From: Rhizobium anhuiense
GTDB lineage: Bacteria; Pseudomonadota; Alphaproteobacteria; Rhizobiales; Rhizobiaceae
Direction of reading: 5' to 3'
Length of the DNA: 32,910 nucleotides
Assembly: GCF_003985145.1 (NCBI RefSeq)
Contig: NZ_ML133548.1
Coordinates: forward strand, 1-32,910
The position numbers and the translations under genes are program-made. Below, in pieces: positions 24,423 to 32,910 of this stretch (the first letter of the stretch is position 1; each line of letters starts with the position of its first letter). Under the pieces are notes generated by a model, which saw only the letters and a list, made by a program, of their open reading frames with translations, was not told the DNA's origin and ran no database searches.

Positions 24423-25643
24423 CTAACTATTTGAATGGGCGTGCTGCCAGGCCGGAAACGGGTCCCGTAGCCGGGCGGCGGTCTGCGGATCGAACCCTGT
24501 CTCCTCACCGGTCAGGCAGTCGTCGAGCGCGGTGCGGATTGCGTCTTCGTCGAAGCCGGCGCCGATGAAAACCAGTTCCTGGCGGCGGTCGCCCCAGATC
24601 GCGTCCCAATGCCGGTCGATGAGTTGGCGGAACTGCTGAAAGCGCGGCCATTGCGCCTTCGGCACGGAGGCCCACCAGAAACCCTTGGTGTCGATGCGGC
24701 ACTGCGTGCCGGCAATCGACAGCAGGCCGATCTCGTCGGGCCTTGTCGCCAGCCAGAAATGGCCCTTCGCCCGGATGAGGCCCGGCCATTTTCTGTCGAG
24801 GAAATCGCTCAGCCTGGAGGGATCGAACGGCCGGCGGCTGCGATAGACGAAGCTCGAAATGCCGTATTCCTCGGTCTCCGGCACATGCTCGCCCCAACCG
24901 AAGAGTTCCTTGTGCCAGAGCGGATGGCGGGCAGCTCTCGCTTCGCTGAAGAGGCCGGTATTCAAGATGGCGTCGAGCTTCAGCCGGCCGAAGCCGGTCT
25001 CGATGACGCGGGCATCGGGGTTGAGTGCGGCAACGATGCGGCGAACCTCGGCAAGCGCTGCAGGCGGCACATCCTGCGCCTTGTTGATGACCACGACATC
25101 GGCGAATTCGATCTGCTCGACGAGCAGTTCCACCAGCTTGCGCTCGTCGTCTCCGTCCCGGCTCTCGCCGCGATCGCTCAGGAACTCCGCGCTCGCATAA
25201 TCGACCAGAAGATTGACCGCATCGACGACGGAAACCATCGTGTCGAGCCGCGCGACGTCGCAGAGGGCTGCCCCGCTCTCGTCGCGGAAGGAGAAGGTGG
25301 CTGCGACCGGCAGCGGCTCGGCAATGCCCGTGCCCTCGATCAGCAGATAATCGAAGCGGCCGGCGGCGGCCAGCCGGCGCACTTCGCTTAAGAGATCGTC
25401 GCGCAATGTGCAGCAGATGCAGCCATTGGTGAGCTCCACCAGCGTCTCGTCCGTCCGCGACAGGTTCGCTCCCCCGTCGCGCACGAGATCGGCGTCGATA
25501 TTCACCTCGCTCATGTCGTTGACGATGACGGCGACCCGACGCCCCTCGCGATTGCGCAGGACATGGTTGAGGATCGTCGTCTTGCCGGCGCCGAGAAAGC
25601 CGGCAAGGACCGTGACCGGAAGTCTGTTGTCTGCACTCGTCAT
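24423..25643 (-). CDS. zigA: COG0523 GTPase, ZigA-type zinc metallochaperone (copy 1)
   Basis: 406 residues of the CobW/COG0523 family. Walker A GFLGAGKTT lies at 15-23, the NDMSEVNIDADLV switch region (typical of ZigA) at about 42-54, the metal-binding CxCC motif (NGCICC, Cys75/77/78) behind it, and the GTP-specificity motif NKAQD further on. The C-terminal CobW_C domain contains RSRRPFDPSRL and DRRQELVFIG and ends with FPAW plus an extra HAHSNS tail that copy 2 lacks. Such GTPases deliver zinc to client proteins under zinc shortage. The ATG at 25643 has GGGGAG 6 bases upstream and follows the giant-protein gene by 22 bases, so the two are co-transcribed. Confidence 0.93.
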   Translation of the reverse strand: MTSADNRLPVTVLAGFLGAGKTTILNHVLRNREGRRVAVIVNDMSEVNIDADLVRDGGANLSRTDETLVELTNGCICCTLRDDLLSEVRRLAAAGRFDYLLIEGTGIAEPLPVAATFSFRDESGAALCDVARLDTMVSVVDAVNLLVDYASAEFLSDRGESRDGDDERKLVELLVEQIEFADVVVINKAQDVPPAALAEVRRIVAALNPDARVIETGFGRLKLDAILNTGLFSEARAARHPLWHKELFGWGEHVPETEEYGISSFVYRSRRPFDPSRLSDFLDRKWPGLIRAKGHFWLATRPDEIGLLSIAGTQCRIDTKGFWWASVPKAQWPRFQQFRQLIDRHWDAIWGDRRQELVFIGAGFDEDAIRTALDDCLTGEETGFDPQTAARLRDPFPAWQHAHSNS

Positions 25644-25665
25644 CGATACTCCCCGCTCGCTTCTT

Positions 25666-28600
25666 CTACGCCGCGAGCTGCGGTCTGAACGCTACGTCCA
25701 CATAGTAGTTTGTGCTGTTATAGCTGGCACTTGGGAACAAGCCGCTCGCCCCATAGGCATAGACGCCGTTGTTGCCGCTGAGCGCCCTCAAATCGCCGTT
25801 CGTCACATCGGCGCTGAAGTAATTGCCGGTCGCCGAATAATTGCCGTTGGTGCTATAGGAAACGACATAGGTCGTATCCGCGGCGACCTCGACCTGCTGG
25901 GTGAGCGTGGCGGTCTGCCAGCCGCTTGCCGTTTCGTTGCCGAAGCTGACGCTGCCGAGCAATGTGCCCGAGGCGGTCCAGAGATAGCCGTTGTGCGGGC
26001 CTGTATTGTCTGCCCCCTTGTAGAAGCGGATGCCGGTAACCCAGCCCGCCGTATCCGCCTGGAATTTCATGCCGAGATTAACCGGCTGGTTGTCGTTGAC
26101 GGAGACGATCGAAGGCGTCGCATCGGCGGCAAAGAGGTTCTGCTCCGGCCCTCCCGTCTGGCCGCCGTTGATGGTGAGCGCAACCTGCGCCGACGCCGTG
26201 CCGCCCTTGCCGTCTGCAATTGCGTAGCTGAAGCTTGCCGGTCCCGAATAGCCTGCCGTCGGCGTGAAAGTCACCGTCTTGGCCTGGGCGTCATAGGCGA
26301 CCGAGCCGTTGACCGCGCCGCTGACGCCGGTGATGACAAGCGGATCACCATCGGCATCGGTGTCGTTTGCCAGGAGCACTGAGGCCTGGATGGTGATCGG
26401 CGTGCCGGTATTGGTCGACAAGCCGCTGTCATTGGCGGCGACCGGAATCGCATTCTGCGCGCCGCCCTGTTGATAGAGCACGTCGACCCAGTAATTGCTC
26501 GCATTGTAGGAAGCGGTCGGAAACAGGCTGCCCGAGCCATAGGCATAAAGGCCGTTGCCGCCACTCGCCGCACTCGACGGGGCCGTCAGCGCGCCGTTCG
26601 TATGGTCCGTCGTGAAGTAGTTCGCCGTTGCGGAATAGAAGCCGTTCGAATGGTAGCTCGCCACATAGGTGGCGCCGGCCGTAACATTGATCGGCTGGGT
26701 GAAGTAAACCGTCTGCCAGCCGCTCGCCGTCTCGCTGATGAAGGTGGCCTGGGCCAGAACCTGGCCGCTGGCCGTCCAGAGCGAGCCGACATGCGTGCCG
26801 GTATCCTGGGCGCTCCTGTAATAGGTGAGCCCGGTGATCTGGCCGCTGGCGGAAGCGATGAACTTGACGCCGAGTTCGACCGAGTTGGCGTCATTGGCGG
26901 CGGCAACACCCGACGTGTCGGCGCCGGTGAACAGGCTTGACGTCGTTCCTCCCCCGGGCGGCGTGCCGACAGTGAGGCTGACGGTGGCCGACGCTATGCC
27001 GCCATATCCATCCGCGATCGAATAGGAGAAGCTCGCCGCACCCGTATAACCCGCCGTCGGGGTGAAAATGACGGACTTGGTCTGGCTATTGAAGGTCACC
27101 GTTCCGTTGACCGCAGCATTGACGCCGGTGATGCTGAGCGGGTCGCCATCGCCATCGCTGTCGTTTGCAAGCAGGCTGGCTGCGGCAATCGACAGCGCCG
27201 TGTTGGAATAGGTCGTGTAGCCATTGTCATTGGCGGCGAACGGCACCGCATTGCTTGTCTGGTTGTAGACGACATCCACCCAGTAGTTCGACGACTGGTA
27301 ACTGGAGCTTGGGAACCCCGTGCCATTTCCGAAGACGCCGTTACTGCCGGCGAGCGCCGTCAGCGCGCCGTTGGTATGGGCTGACGTGAAATAATCTGAT
27401 GTCGCCACATAGGAGCCTGTCGTGTGGTAGGAGGCGACATAGGTCGTGCCAGCCGCGATATGCACCGGGTTGGTGAATGTCGCGGTCTGCCAGCCGCTCG
27501 CCGATCCGCTGTCGGCGAAGCTGACGGTCGCGACCAGCGTGCCGTCGGTCGTCCAGAGGGAGCCGGTATGGGCGCCGGTATCGCCGGCAGCCTTGTAGTA
27601 GCGGATGCCGGTAATCATGCCGCTGGACGAAGCGACGAACCTCATCCCAAGTTCGAGCGACTGACCTTCGTTGAAGCTTGCGCCCGTCGGCCCTTCGCTT
27701 GATTTAAACAGCGTTTCCCCGGCAGGGCCTTGGTTTACGGTGAGGCTGACGTTGCCCTGATCCGTGCCGCCGCGCCCGTCCGACAGCGTATAGGTGAAGC
27801 TTGCCGGCCCCGAATAATTGTTGCTCGGCGTGAAGATGACGGTGCCGTTCTGCTTATTGAGCGTCACCGTCCCGTTGACGGCATTGCCGACGGCCGAAAT
27901 CGTCATCGCATCGCCATTGGGATCTGTGTCGTTTCCGATGAGCGAGGCGATCGAGACGACGAGGCTGTCGTTGCGGGTGATGGCCAGCCCCGCGTCGTCG
28001 GTCGCAACCGGCGCGCTGTTGGGGCCGGCATCGAAGACCACGTCGACCCAATAGTTGGTGCCGGTACCGGGGCTCTGGCCGGGGAATGTGCCGGCATTGT
28101 CGCCATAGGCATAGACGCCGCCGCCATCGACGGCCTTCAGCGCGCCGCTGGCATAGGGGCTGGCGAAATAATTCTCGGTGGCGGAGTAGAAGCCGTTGGT
28201 GTGATAGGAGGCCACATAGGTCGTGCCGGCGGCAATCTGGATCGGGCTGGAGAACATCACCGTCTGCCAGCCGGAAAGCGGTTCGCCCACCGACACGCCT
28301 GATGCCAGTAGCGTTCCGTTGGCGCTCCAGAGGCTGACGACATGGTCGCCGATGTTGTAGAAGCCCTTGTAGAAGCGGATGCCTTCCACGTAGCCTGCCG
28401 TCGTCGCCTGGAAGCGCAGGCCGAGCTCGACGGAATCGCGATCGATCGCCATTTCGACCGCGGGCTTTTCCGCAAGCGTCCATAGGCCCTGCGTGCCCGG
28501 CAGCGTGACGGTGACCTGCTTGCCGGCAGACGGCGCCTCCATATTGACGCTGTCGTCGACGGCGCGCGACATGATCGTATAGGTGCCGCTCGCCTGGACG

Positions 28601-31077
28601 ACCCAGTTATAGCTCCAGCTCTCGCGGCCTGACGCCTTGAACCAGTGCTGGCCGCCATCGGTGGAGACTTCGACGCCGGCGATGATGCCGCCGCCGAAAT
28701 CCTGCGCCGTCCCTGTGATCGTCACGCGCTGCCCTTCGACGAAACTTGCGCCTATGATCGGCGAGCTGATCGACGAGGTCGGCTTCAGCGTGTCGGTCGA
28801 CTGTGTCGCAAGGATCAGGCTCGCATCCAGCGTCGTCGGCTGAATACCCATGTCCGCGAACATGTTGACCATCGCCTGCTGCACGTTGCGATCGGTTGAC
28901 GTGGCCGGGCCTTGGTGGTTGTCACTCAGCCCCCAGGACCAGAAGACGGTGCCGGCGCCGAAGACCAGCGCGCCGCTTTCTGCCCGGTACATGGTTAGGC
29001 TATGGGTCGCCACCGCATCGCCGACCGTGGTGCCGTAATCGCGCAGATAGGTGCTCACCGCGATGGAAGAGAGCGACAGGTTGATGAGGCCATCCGGACG
29101 GAAGCCGTTCTCGACATCGGAATCCCACTCATAGCCGAGCAGGTTCTGCACCAGATTGTAGGTTTCGCCTTCATTCAGCTGGGAGACATCGGTATTGCGC
29201 CAGAAGCGCAGGTTCGAATAGTCGTAGGGAATGGAGATCGTATCCTGGCGGTAGCTGTCCACCTGGAACATCGTGCCCGTCAGCGCATTCTCCGGCTGCT
29301 GCCCCGGATCGGCATAACGCGGATCGCGCCAGGTGCCGGTGCCGACATTGCTCGGATCCGTGCTCGTGCCCCAGGTTTCCTTGTAGCAGACCATGGTGCG
29401 GTAGGCCTGACCGCTGCCGTCGATGCTGCTTTCCCAGCGGACCTTCCAGTAGCACTCGTTGCCGCTCCAGAAGGCGAGGTTGACGCCGGCATCGCGCGCC
29501 GCCTCGACATTGGCGCGCTGTTCGGCAGACCAGTATTCGTCATGCCCGACGGAGAGATAGGCATCATGGTTGAGCAGCAGCGTGCCGTTGCGCGCCGCAT
29601 CGACGCCGGAAATATAGGAAACGTCGTAGCCGTTCTGCTCCAGCCACGAGATGGCGGAGGATTCGACGCCGAAGATGTAGTCGTGCGAGCCGCCGATCGG
29701 GCTCGTATTGGTGATGATCGGCCGGTTATAGCTGACCGCCGAGGCCCGACCGATCGCCGTCAGCCCGCAGCTGCAGTTCGGCGGCAGGTAGCCGATCATG
29801 TCTGCCGGGTCGACGGGCACTTCGCCGTAGTAGAGGCTGGCGCCGCCCCAGGCATTATAGGCCTGCCATGTCGTGTCGGACGTCTGGAAGACGATATTGC
29901 TGGTCGAGGCGTCGTCGCGCACGACGAAGGGGATGATGCTTGCATCCTCGGTGCCGTCTTCGCGCACCAGCTTGGCAAAGTAGACGCCGGAGACCGCGTC
30001 CGTCGGAATCTGCCAGCTCGCCGAAACCGACCAGTTGCCGCAATCGATAAGGCCGAGCGACATGTCGACGATCGGATGCGGCTGGATCTGCGCCGTTGTC
30101 AGCGATTTCTCGATCGAGTCGACCTTGCGTGCGCCGGCCCCGCCATAATAGCCCATGCGGTAGATATCGATGCGGTAATGGGTGGAATCGGTGGCGATCT
30201 TGAAATCGACCGTCTGGCCGATATTTGTGCTGATTTCGGTGGCGAAGCCCTGGATGGTGCCGCCGCCGTCGCCTTCAAGACCCCACTCGCTGATCGGGTT
30301 GCCCTGCTTCAGGTTTTCGAGCGCGATCTTGTTGGGCGTTACCGTCGCGACCGACGCTGCCGGAGTCGCTGCCGCCGAAGTTGCCGTCGCTGGCGTCGCC
30401 AATGCCGTCGCGGCGGCGGTCGTCTCGGCAGAAACGTCCTGGCTCGGCTCCACCGAGATGGATGCTATCGAGGCCTGAAGGCGCAATGAAGTCGTGCCGA
30501 CACTGCTGGAAGAACCGGCCGGCGCCGCCGTCTTGGCGCTGCCGGTATCGGCATCGCCGGTAACACCCGTCAGCGCCGGAGCGGCAGGCAGTGTCGCAGC
30601 CTCCTCATACGGGTCCGGGCCGAGCACGGTGCGTTCGGATGACGTCGTCGTCTGCAACACCGTCGCAACCGACGCCGTCTTGGCAGAGGTGTCCTGCGCG
30701 CCGCCTTCGCCTGCAGGCGCGGGCATCGCCGTCGGTGGTATCGAGGCAGTTTGCACGCCGCCCGATGAGATCAGCGCGGCAGGCTGCATGATATTGCCGG
30801 TAAAGGAAGACGGACCGGTGAAGGAGGACGGGAGGGCGGCGCCGTCGAGATTGGCGAAGCTGCCGTTACTGGCAAAGCTTAGGGAACCATCGGTACTCGT
30901 GGAAGATACAACCGTCGCGGTTCCCAGCACTGCGCTCCAGGTTGAGGGTGCACGACAGATACTCAACGCTCCACCAAATGTACTCAAATACTCACGATTA
31001 CTGACATGAATTCTCCGCATCAGCGGCGTCCCCTTCCGCATCGGCCCGCCCTTCGGCCGCCATAGCAAGAGCTTCAT
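25666..31077 (-). CDS. Giant secreted protein: N,N-dimethylformamidase-like domain plus four DUF4082-like repeats
   Basis: About 1,803 residues from the ATG at 31077 (alternatives at 31041 and 31020; the frame is open to 31185). There is no classical signal peptide. Residues about 80-245 are Ala/Ser/Thr/Val-rich and disordered-looking. Residues about 250-745 resemble the large-subunit domain of N,N-dimethylformamidase (YRIDIYRMGYYGGAGARKV, then LSVGHDEYWS and NLAFWSGNECYWKVRW). An Ig-like domain follows (about 765-860), then four DUF4082-like repeats alternating with three cadherin/VCBS-like domains (VLLANDTDADGDPL; FTPTAGYSGPASFSYAIADG). It ends RPQLAA. No GGxGxDxxx RTX nonapeptides are seen, yet it lies upstream of exporter and adaptor genes on the same strand, so type I secretion is the likely route. 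Function unknown; an amidase or a surface adhesin are possible. Confidence 0.88.
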   Translation of the reverse strand: MKLLLWRPKGGPMRKGTPLMRRIHVSNREYLSTFGGALSICRAPSTWSAVLGTATVVSSTSTDGSLSFASNGSFANLDGAALPSSFTGPSSFTGNIMQPAALISSGGVQTASIPPTAMPAPAGEGGAQDTSAKTASVATVLQTTTSSERTVLGPDPYEEAATLPAAPALTGVTGDADTGSAKTAAPAGSSSSVGTTSLRLQASIASISVEPSQDVSAETTAAATALATPATATSAAATPAASVATVTPNKIALENLKQGNPISEWGLEGDGGGTIQGFATEISTNIGQTVDFKIATDSTHYRIDIYRMGYYGGAGARKVDSIEKSLTTAQIQPHPIVDMSLGLIDCGNWSVSASWQIPTDAVSGVYFAKLVREDGTEDASIIPFVVRDDASTSNIVFQTSDTTWQAYNAWGGASLYYGEVPVDPADMIGYLPPNCSCGLTAIGRASAVSYNRPIITNTSPIGGSHDYIFGVESSAISWLEQNGYDVSYISGVDAARNGTLLLNHDAYLSVGHDEYWSAEQRANVEAARDAGVNLAFWSGNECYWKVRWESSIDGSGQAYRTMVCYKETWGTSTDPSNVGTGTWRDPRYADPGQQPENALTGTMFQVDSYRQDTISIPYDYSNLRFWRNTDVSQLNEGETYNLVQNLLGYEWDSDVENGFRPDGLINLSLSSIAVSTYLRDYGTTVGDAVATHSLTMYRAESGALVFGAGTVFWSWGLSDNHQGPATSTDRNVQQAMVNMFADMGIQPTTLDASLILATQSTDTLKPTSSISSPIIGASFVEGQRVTITGTAQDFGGGIIAGVEVSTDGGQHWFKASGRESWSYNWVVQASGTYTIMSRAVDDSVNMEAPSAGKQVTVTLPGTQGLWTLAEKPAVEMAIDRDSVELGLRFQATTAGYVEGIRFYKGFYNIGDHVVSLWSANGTLLASGVSVGEPLSGWQTVMFSSPIQIAAGTTYVASYHTNGFYSATENYFASPYASGALKAVDGGGVYAYGDNAGTFPGQSPGTGTNYWVDVVFDAGPNSAPVATDDAGLAITRNDSLVVSIASLIGNDTDPNGDAMTISAVGNAVNGTVTLNKQNGTVIFTPSNNYSGPASFTYTLSDGRGGTDQGNVSLTVNQGPAGETLFKSSEGPTGASFNEGQSLELGMRFVASSSGMITGIRYYKAAGDTGAHTGSLWTTDGTLVATVSFADSGSASGWQTATFTNPVHIAAGTTYVASYHTTGSYVATSDYFTSAHTNGALTALAGSNGVFGNGTGFPSSSYQSSNYWVDVVYNQTSNAVPFAANDNGYTTYSNTALSIAAASLLANDSDGDGDPLSITGVNAAVNGTVTFNSQTKSVIFTPTAGYTGAASFSYSIADGYGGIASATVSLTVGTPPGGGTTSSLFTGADTSGVAAANDANSVELGVKFIASASGQITGLTYYRSAQDTGTHVGSLWTASGQVLAQATFISETASGWQTVYFTQPINVTAGATYVASYHSNGFYSATANYFTTDHTNGALTAPSSAASGGNGLYAYGSGSLFPTASYNASNYWVDVLYQQGGAQNAIPVAANDSGLSTNTGTPITIQASVLLANDTDADGDPLVITGVSGAVNGSVAYDAQAKTVTFTPTAGYSGPASFSYAIADGKGGTASAQVALTINGGQTGGPEQNLFAADATPSIVSVNDNQPVNLGMKFQADTAGWVTGIRFYKGADNTGPHNGYLWTASGTLLGSVSFGNETASGWQTATLTQQVEVAADTTYVVSYSTNGNYSATGNYFSADVTNGDLRALSGNNGVYAYGASGLFPSASYNSTNYYVDVAFRPQLAA
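25681..26142 (-). repeat. DUF4082-like protein repeat 4 (C-terminal)
   Basis: About 154 codons encoding NLGMKFQAD, VTGIRFYKG, LWTASGTLL, ETASGWQTA, YVVSYSTNGNYSAT and NYYVDVAFRPQ. It is the last repeat and contains the C-terminus; the same ending recurs in the partial second giant protein at the right edge. Confidence 0.8.
26470..26937 (-). repeat. DUF4082-like protein repeat 3
   Basis: About 156 codons: VELGVKFIAS, ITGLTYYRSAQDTGTHVGSLWTA, ETASGWQTVYF, YVASYHSNGFYSAT, LYAYGSGSLFPTASY and NYWVDVLY. Flanked by cadherin-like domains of about 97 codons. Confidence 0.8.
27262..27717 (-). repeat. DUF4082-like protein repeat 2
   Basis: About 152 codons: LELGMRFVAS, ITGIRYYKAAGDTGAHTGSLW, ASGWQTATF, YVASYHTTGSYVAT and NYWVDVVY. 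Confidence 0.8.
28030..28488 (-). repeat. DUF4082-like protein repeat 1
   Basis: About 153 codons: VELGLRFQAT, VEGIRFYKGFYNIGDHVVSLW, LSGWQTVMF, YVASYHTNGFYSAT, VYAYGDNAGTFP and NYWVDVVF. It follows the Ig-like domain behind the dimethylformamidase-like part. Confidence 0.8.
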
Positions 31078-31260
31078 TCTGGCACCTTTGCCAAGGGAAT
31101 GTACGACAGCAATCTGGGGTATGAGGGAGGTATCCCCTACGCCCATATGATGACCCTCAACGCATACCAGCCGGGCTACTTCCAAGTGGCTGACGCTGGT
31201 TGAAAAGGCATTCTGGGCCGGTCCGGCTGGTCGAGCCGGTTTTTAACTCGAGCGCCCGTG

Positions 31261-32445
31261 CTACCAGGCCGGAAACGGATCTTCGAGGGCGGCCCAGTCG
31301 CGCGGATCGGCGCTGGCGAGGCATCCGTCCAATGCGGTCCGCACACCTGTCTCGTCCATATCAACACCGATGAATACGAGCTCCTGCCGACGGTCGCCCC
31401 AAGCGCTGTCCCACCGGCTTTCGATATGCTGACGAAACTGCTGATGGCTCGGCCAATCCTGCCGGGGCACGGCCGCCCACCAGAGCCCCATCGGCTCGCA
31501 GCGCCGCTGCACCCCGGCCGCCGACATCAGGCCCACATGACGCGGGCGTGTGGCAAGCCAGAAATGACCTTTGGCGCGGATTACCCCCGGCCAGGGCTCG
31601 TCCAGGAATGCTCGAAACCGCCTGGGGTCGAAGGGACGCCGCGTGCGATAGACAAAACTCGATACCCCGTATTCTTCCGTCTCCGGGACATGGTCGCCCG
31701 GGCTGTACAGTTCCTTGTGCCACAACGGGTGGGCGGCGGCTTTTGCTTCATCGAAGAGGCCCGTACTGAGGATGGTTGCAAGAGAAACCTTGCCGAAATC
31801 CGTCTCCACCTGGCGCGCATCCGGGTTGAGCGCAGCAACTATCTTGCGGACTTCCGCGCGGATCTCTTCGGTCGCGTCCGAGATCTTGTTGATCACGACA
31901 ACATCCGCAAACTCGATCTGATCCACCAGCAGGTCGATGAGTGTGCGCCGGTCCTCGCCGTCGCGCTGCAGGCCGCGGTCGGCAAGCAGATCGGCACTGC
32001 TGTAGTCGGCTAACAGGTTTGCAGCGTCGACCACGGTGACCATTGTGTCGAGGCTGGCAAAATCTGCGAGGGAGACGCCGTTCTCGTCACGGAAGGAAAA
32101 GGTTGCCGCGATAGGGCATGGCTCGGCAATGCCGGTGCCTTCGATCAACAGATAGTCGTATCGCCGCTCTTCTGCCAGTCGCCGTACTTCCGTCAGCAGG
32201 TCGTTGCGCAGGGTGCAGCATATGCAACCATTGCTGAGCTCGATCAATGTCTCCGTCGTATGCGACAGGTTGCAGCCGCCGTCTCGAATGAGACTGGCGT
32301 CTATGTTCACTTCGCTCATATCGTTGACAATGACAGCGACCCGCAGGCCCTGACGATTATTCAGGACGTGGCTAAGAAGCGTCGTCTTACCAGCGCCGAG
32401 GAAGCCGGCCAGCACGGTTACCGGGAGCCGCTCGATCCTGTTCAT
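31261..32445 (-). CDS. zigA: COG0523 GTPase, ZigA-type zinc metallochaperone (copy 2)
   Basis: 394 residues with the same layout as copy 1: Walker A GFLGAGKTT at 14-22, NDMSEVNIDASLI, the NGCICC metal motif (Cys74/76/77), NKISD for guanine recognition, and a CobW_C domain ending DRRQELVFIG ... DPFPAW. It is clearly a paralogue of the gene at 24423-25643 but diverged along its length, and it stops right after FPAW without the histidine-containing tail. I chose the ATG at 32445, with AAGGA 6 bases upstream; ATG 32451 and a longer frame to 32496 are possible. It lies between the end of one giant-protein gene and the start of another, the same order as copy 1. Confidence 0.92.
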   Translation of the reverse strand: MNRIERLPVTVLAGFLGAGKTTLLSHVLNNRQGLRVAVIVNDMSEVNIDASLIRDGGCNLSHTTETLIELSNGCICCTLRNDLLTEVRRLAEERRYDYLLIEGTGIAEPCPIAATFSFRDENGVSLADFASLDTMVTVVDAANLLADYSSADLLADRGLQRDGEDRRTLIDLLVDQIEFADVVVINKISDATEEIRAEVRKIVAALNPDARQVETDFGKVSLATILSTGLFDEAKAAAHPLWHKELYSPGDHVPETEEYGVSSFVYRTRRPFDPRRFRAFLDEPWPGVIRAKGHFWLATRPRHVGLMSAAGVQRRCEPMGLWWAAVPRQDWPSHQQFRQHIESRWDSAWGDRRQELVFIGVDMDETGVRTALDGCLASADPRDWAALEDPFPAW

Positions 32446-32544
32446 CGGCATTCCTTGAATGCGGGCGGTCGAAGCGCACTTCGCCGCGACCAGCATTTGC
32501 GTATGAGCCTCATTCGAAACCGGTCCGTAACCGTGTCCTTTTTT

Positions 32545-32910
32545 TCACGCGACGAGCTGTGGTCGGAAGACAACGTCGGCATAGTAATTCGCTGAATTGT
32601 AGGTGTCGGTCGGGAAGAGACCTGCGGTGGCGGATCCGCCATACGCATAGACACCGTTGCCCCCGGCGACGGCACTTGATTGGGCCGTCAATGGACCATT
32701 GGTGACCGCATTCGCGAAGAAGCCATCAGTTGCCACGTAAGCGCCGGTGGTGTGATAGGACGCAATATAGTTGGTGTTTGCGGTAATGGTGACGGGCGTC
32801 GTGAAGTTCACCGTCTGCCAGCCGCTCGCCGTGGTGTTGCTGAAGGTGGCGGTGGCAAGCCTGGTGCCGGTCGTGGTCCACAGGTCGACGACGTTCTGGC
32901 CGTTGTCGTT
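32545..32910 (-). CDS. Second giant DUF4082-repeat protein, C-terminal part (runs off the window)
   Basis: About 121 residues of the C-terminus; the gene begins to the right of the window. The readable part has TASGWQTVNF, YIASYHTTGAYVAT, a VYAYGGSATAGLFPTDTY stretch and NYYADVVFRPQLVA before the stop, nearly the same end as the first giant protein (VDVAFRPQLAA). It therefore ends in a DUF4082-like repeat and probably uses the same export route. Only the last repeat is visible, so the N-terminal domain is unknown. The stop lies about 100 bases before the copy-2 GTPase gene. Confidence 0.85.
   Translation of the reverse strand, partial: NDNGQNVVDLWTTTGTRLATATFSNTTASGWQTVNFTTPVTITANTNYIASYHTTGAYVATDGFFANAVTNGPLTAQSSAVAGGNGVYAYGGSATAGLFPTDTYNSANYYADVVFRPQLVA

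Noticed and set aside
29002..30489. Plus-strand frame of 495 codons opposite the giant protein
   Set aside because: Antisense shadow; the minus-strand frame has recognisable domains and repeats.
25666..31077. Searched for RTX calcium-binding nonapeptides in the giant protein
   Set aside because: None with the GGxGxDxxx pattern were seen; aspartate-rich stretches such as NDTDADGDPL belong to cadherin-like domains.
31223..31244. CCGGCT-N5-AGCCGG followed by TTTTT, a plus-strand terminator-like hairpin
   Set aside because: Nothing is transcribed on the plus strand here; on the minus strand it has no T run, so it is not called a terminator, though it could hinder antisense transcription.

Overview
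The window looks like an alphaproteobacterium, most likely a member of the Rhizobiales/Rhizobiaceae. Codons are GC-rich with a strong C/G bias at third positions, and the gene families fit: class III alcohol dehydrogenase, Liv-type ABC transporters, and type I secretion of very large repeat proteins. No rRNA, tRNA, CRISPR or transposase gene was seen.

Left part (1-3723, + strand): the 3' end of a glutathione-dependent formaldehyde dehydrogenase gene (frmA), then pntA and pntB for the proton-translocating NAD(P) transhydrogenase.

Centre (about 4120-20320): what reads as a catabolic island for methoxylated aromatic acids. A seven-gene minus-strand operon (10209 to 4200) encodes a cytochrome P450 that resembles the aryl-O-demethylase GcoA, a LigJ-type 4-oxalomesaconate hydratase, an NMT1/periplasmic-binding-like protein without an export signal, a LigK/RraA-type 4-carboxy-4-hydroxy-2-oxoadipate aldolase, a cupin, a putidaredoxin-reductase-type flavoprotein and a putidaredoxin-type [2Fe-2S] ferredoxin. 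Divergent from it is a five-gene Liv-type ABC importer (10436-15036). Next come a remnant region, a TetR-type regulator, and a minus-strand group ligM-like / metF-like / purU (20040 to 16722). LigM-like proteins move aryl methyl groups to tetrahydrofolate, and MetF and PurU would return the methyl carbon to the folate pool or release it as formate. The P450 would release formaldehyde, which FrmA can oxidise; PntAB can make NADPH. The window therefore appears to hold uptake, two chemically different O-demethylation routes, C1 disposal and the end of an extradiol (gallate/4,5-protocatechuate-type) pathway. No recognisable ring-opening dioxygenase is present.

Right part (20391-32910, all minus strand): a type I secretion locus. 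It holds a HlyD-type adaptor, an RTX-type ABC exporter with a degenerate C39 domain, a small unknown protein, and a module that occurs twice: a ZigA/COG0523 GTPase gene next to a gene for a giant protein ending in DUF4082-like repeats. The first giant protein is complete (about 1,800 residues; N,N-dimethylformamidase-like domain plus four repeats). The second runs out of the window. A rho-independent terminator ends this group just after the adaptor gene.

All functional assignments rest on reading motifs and remembered family sequences; no database search was run.
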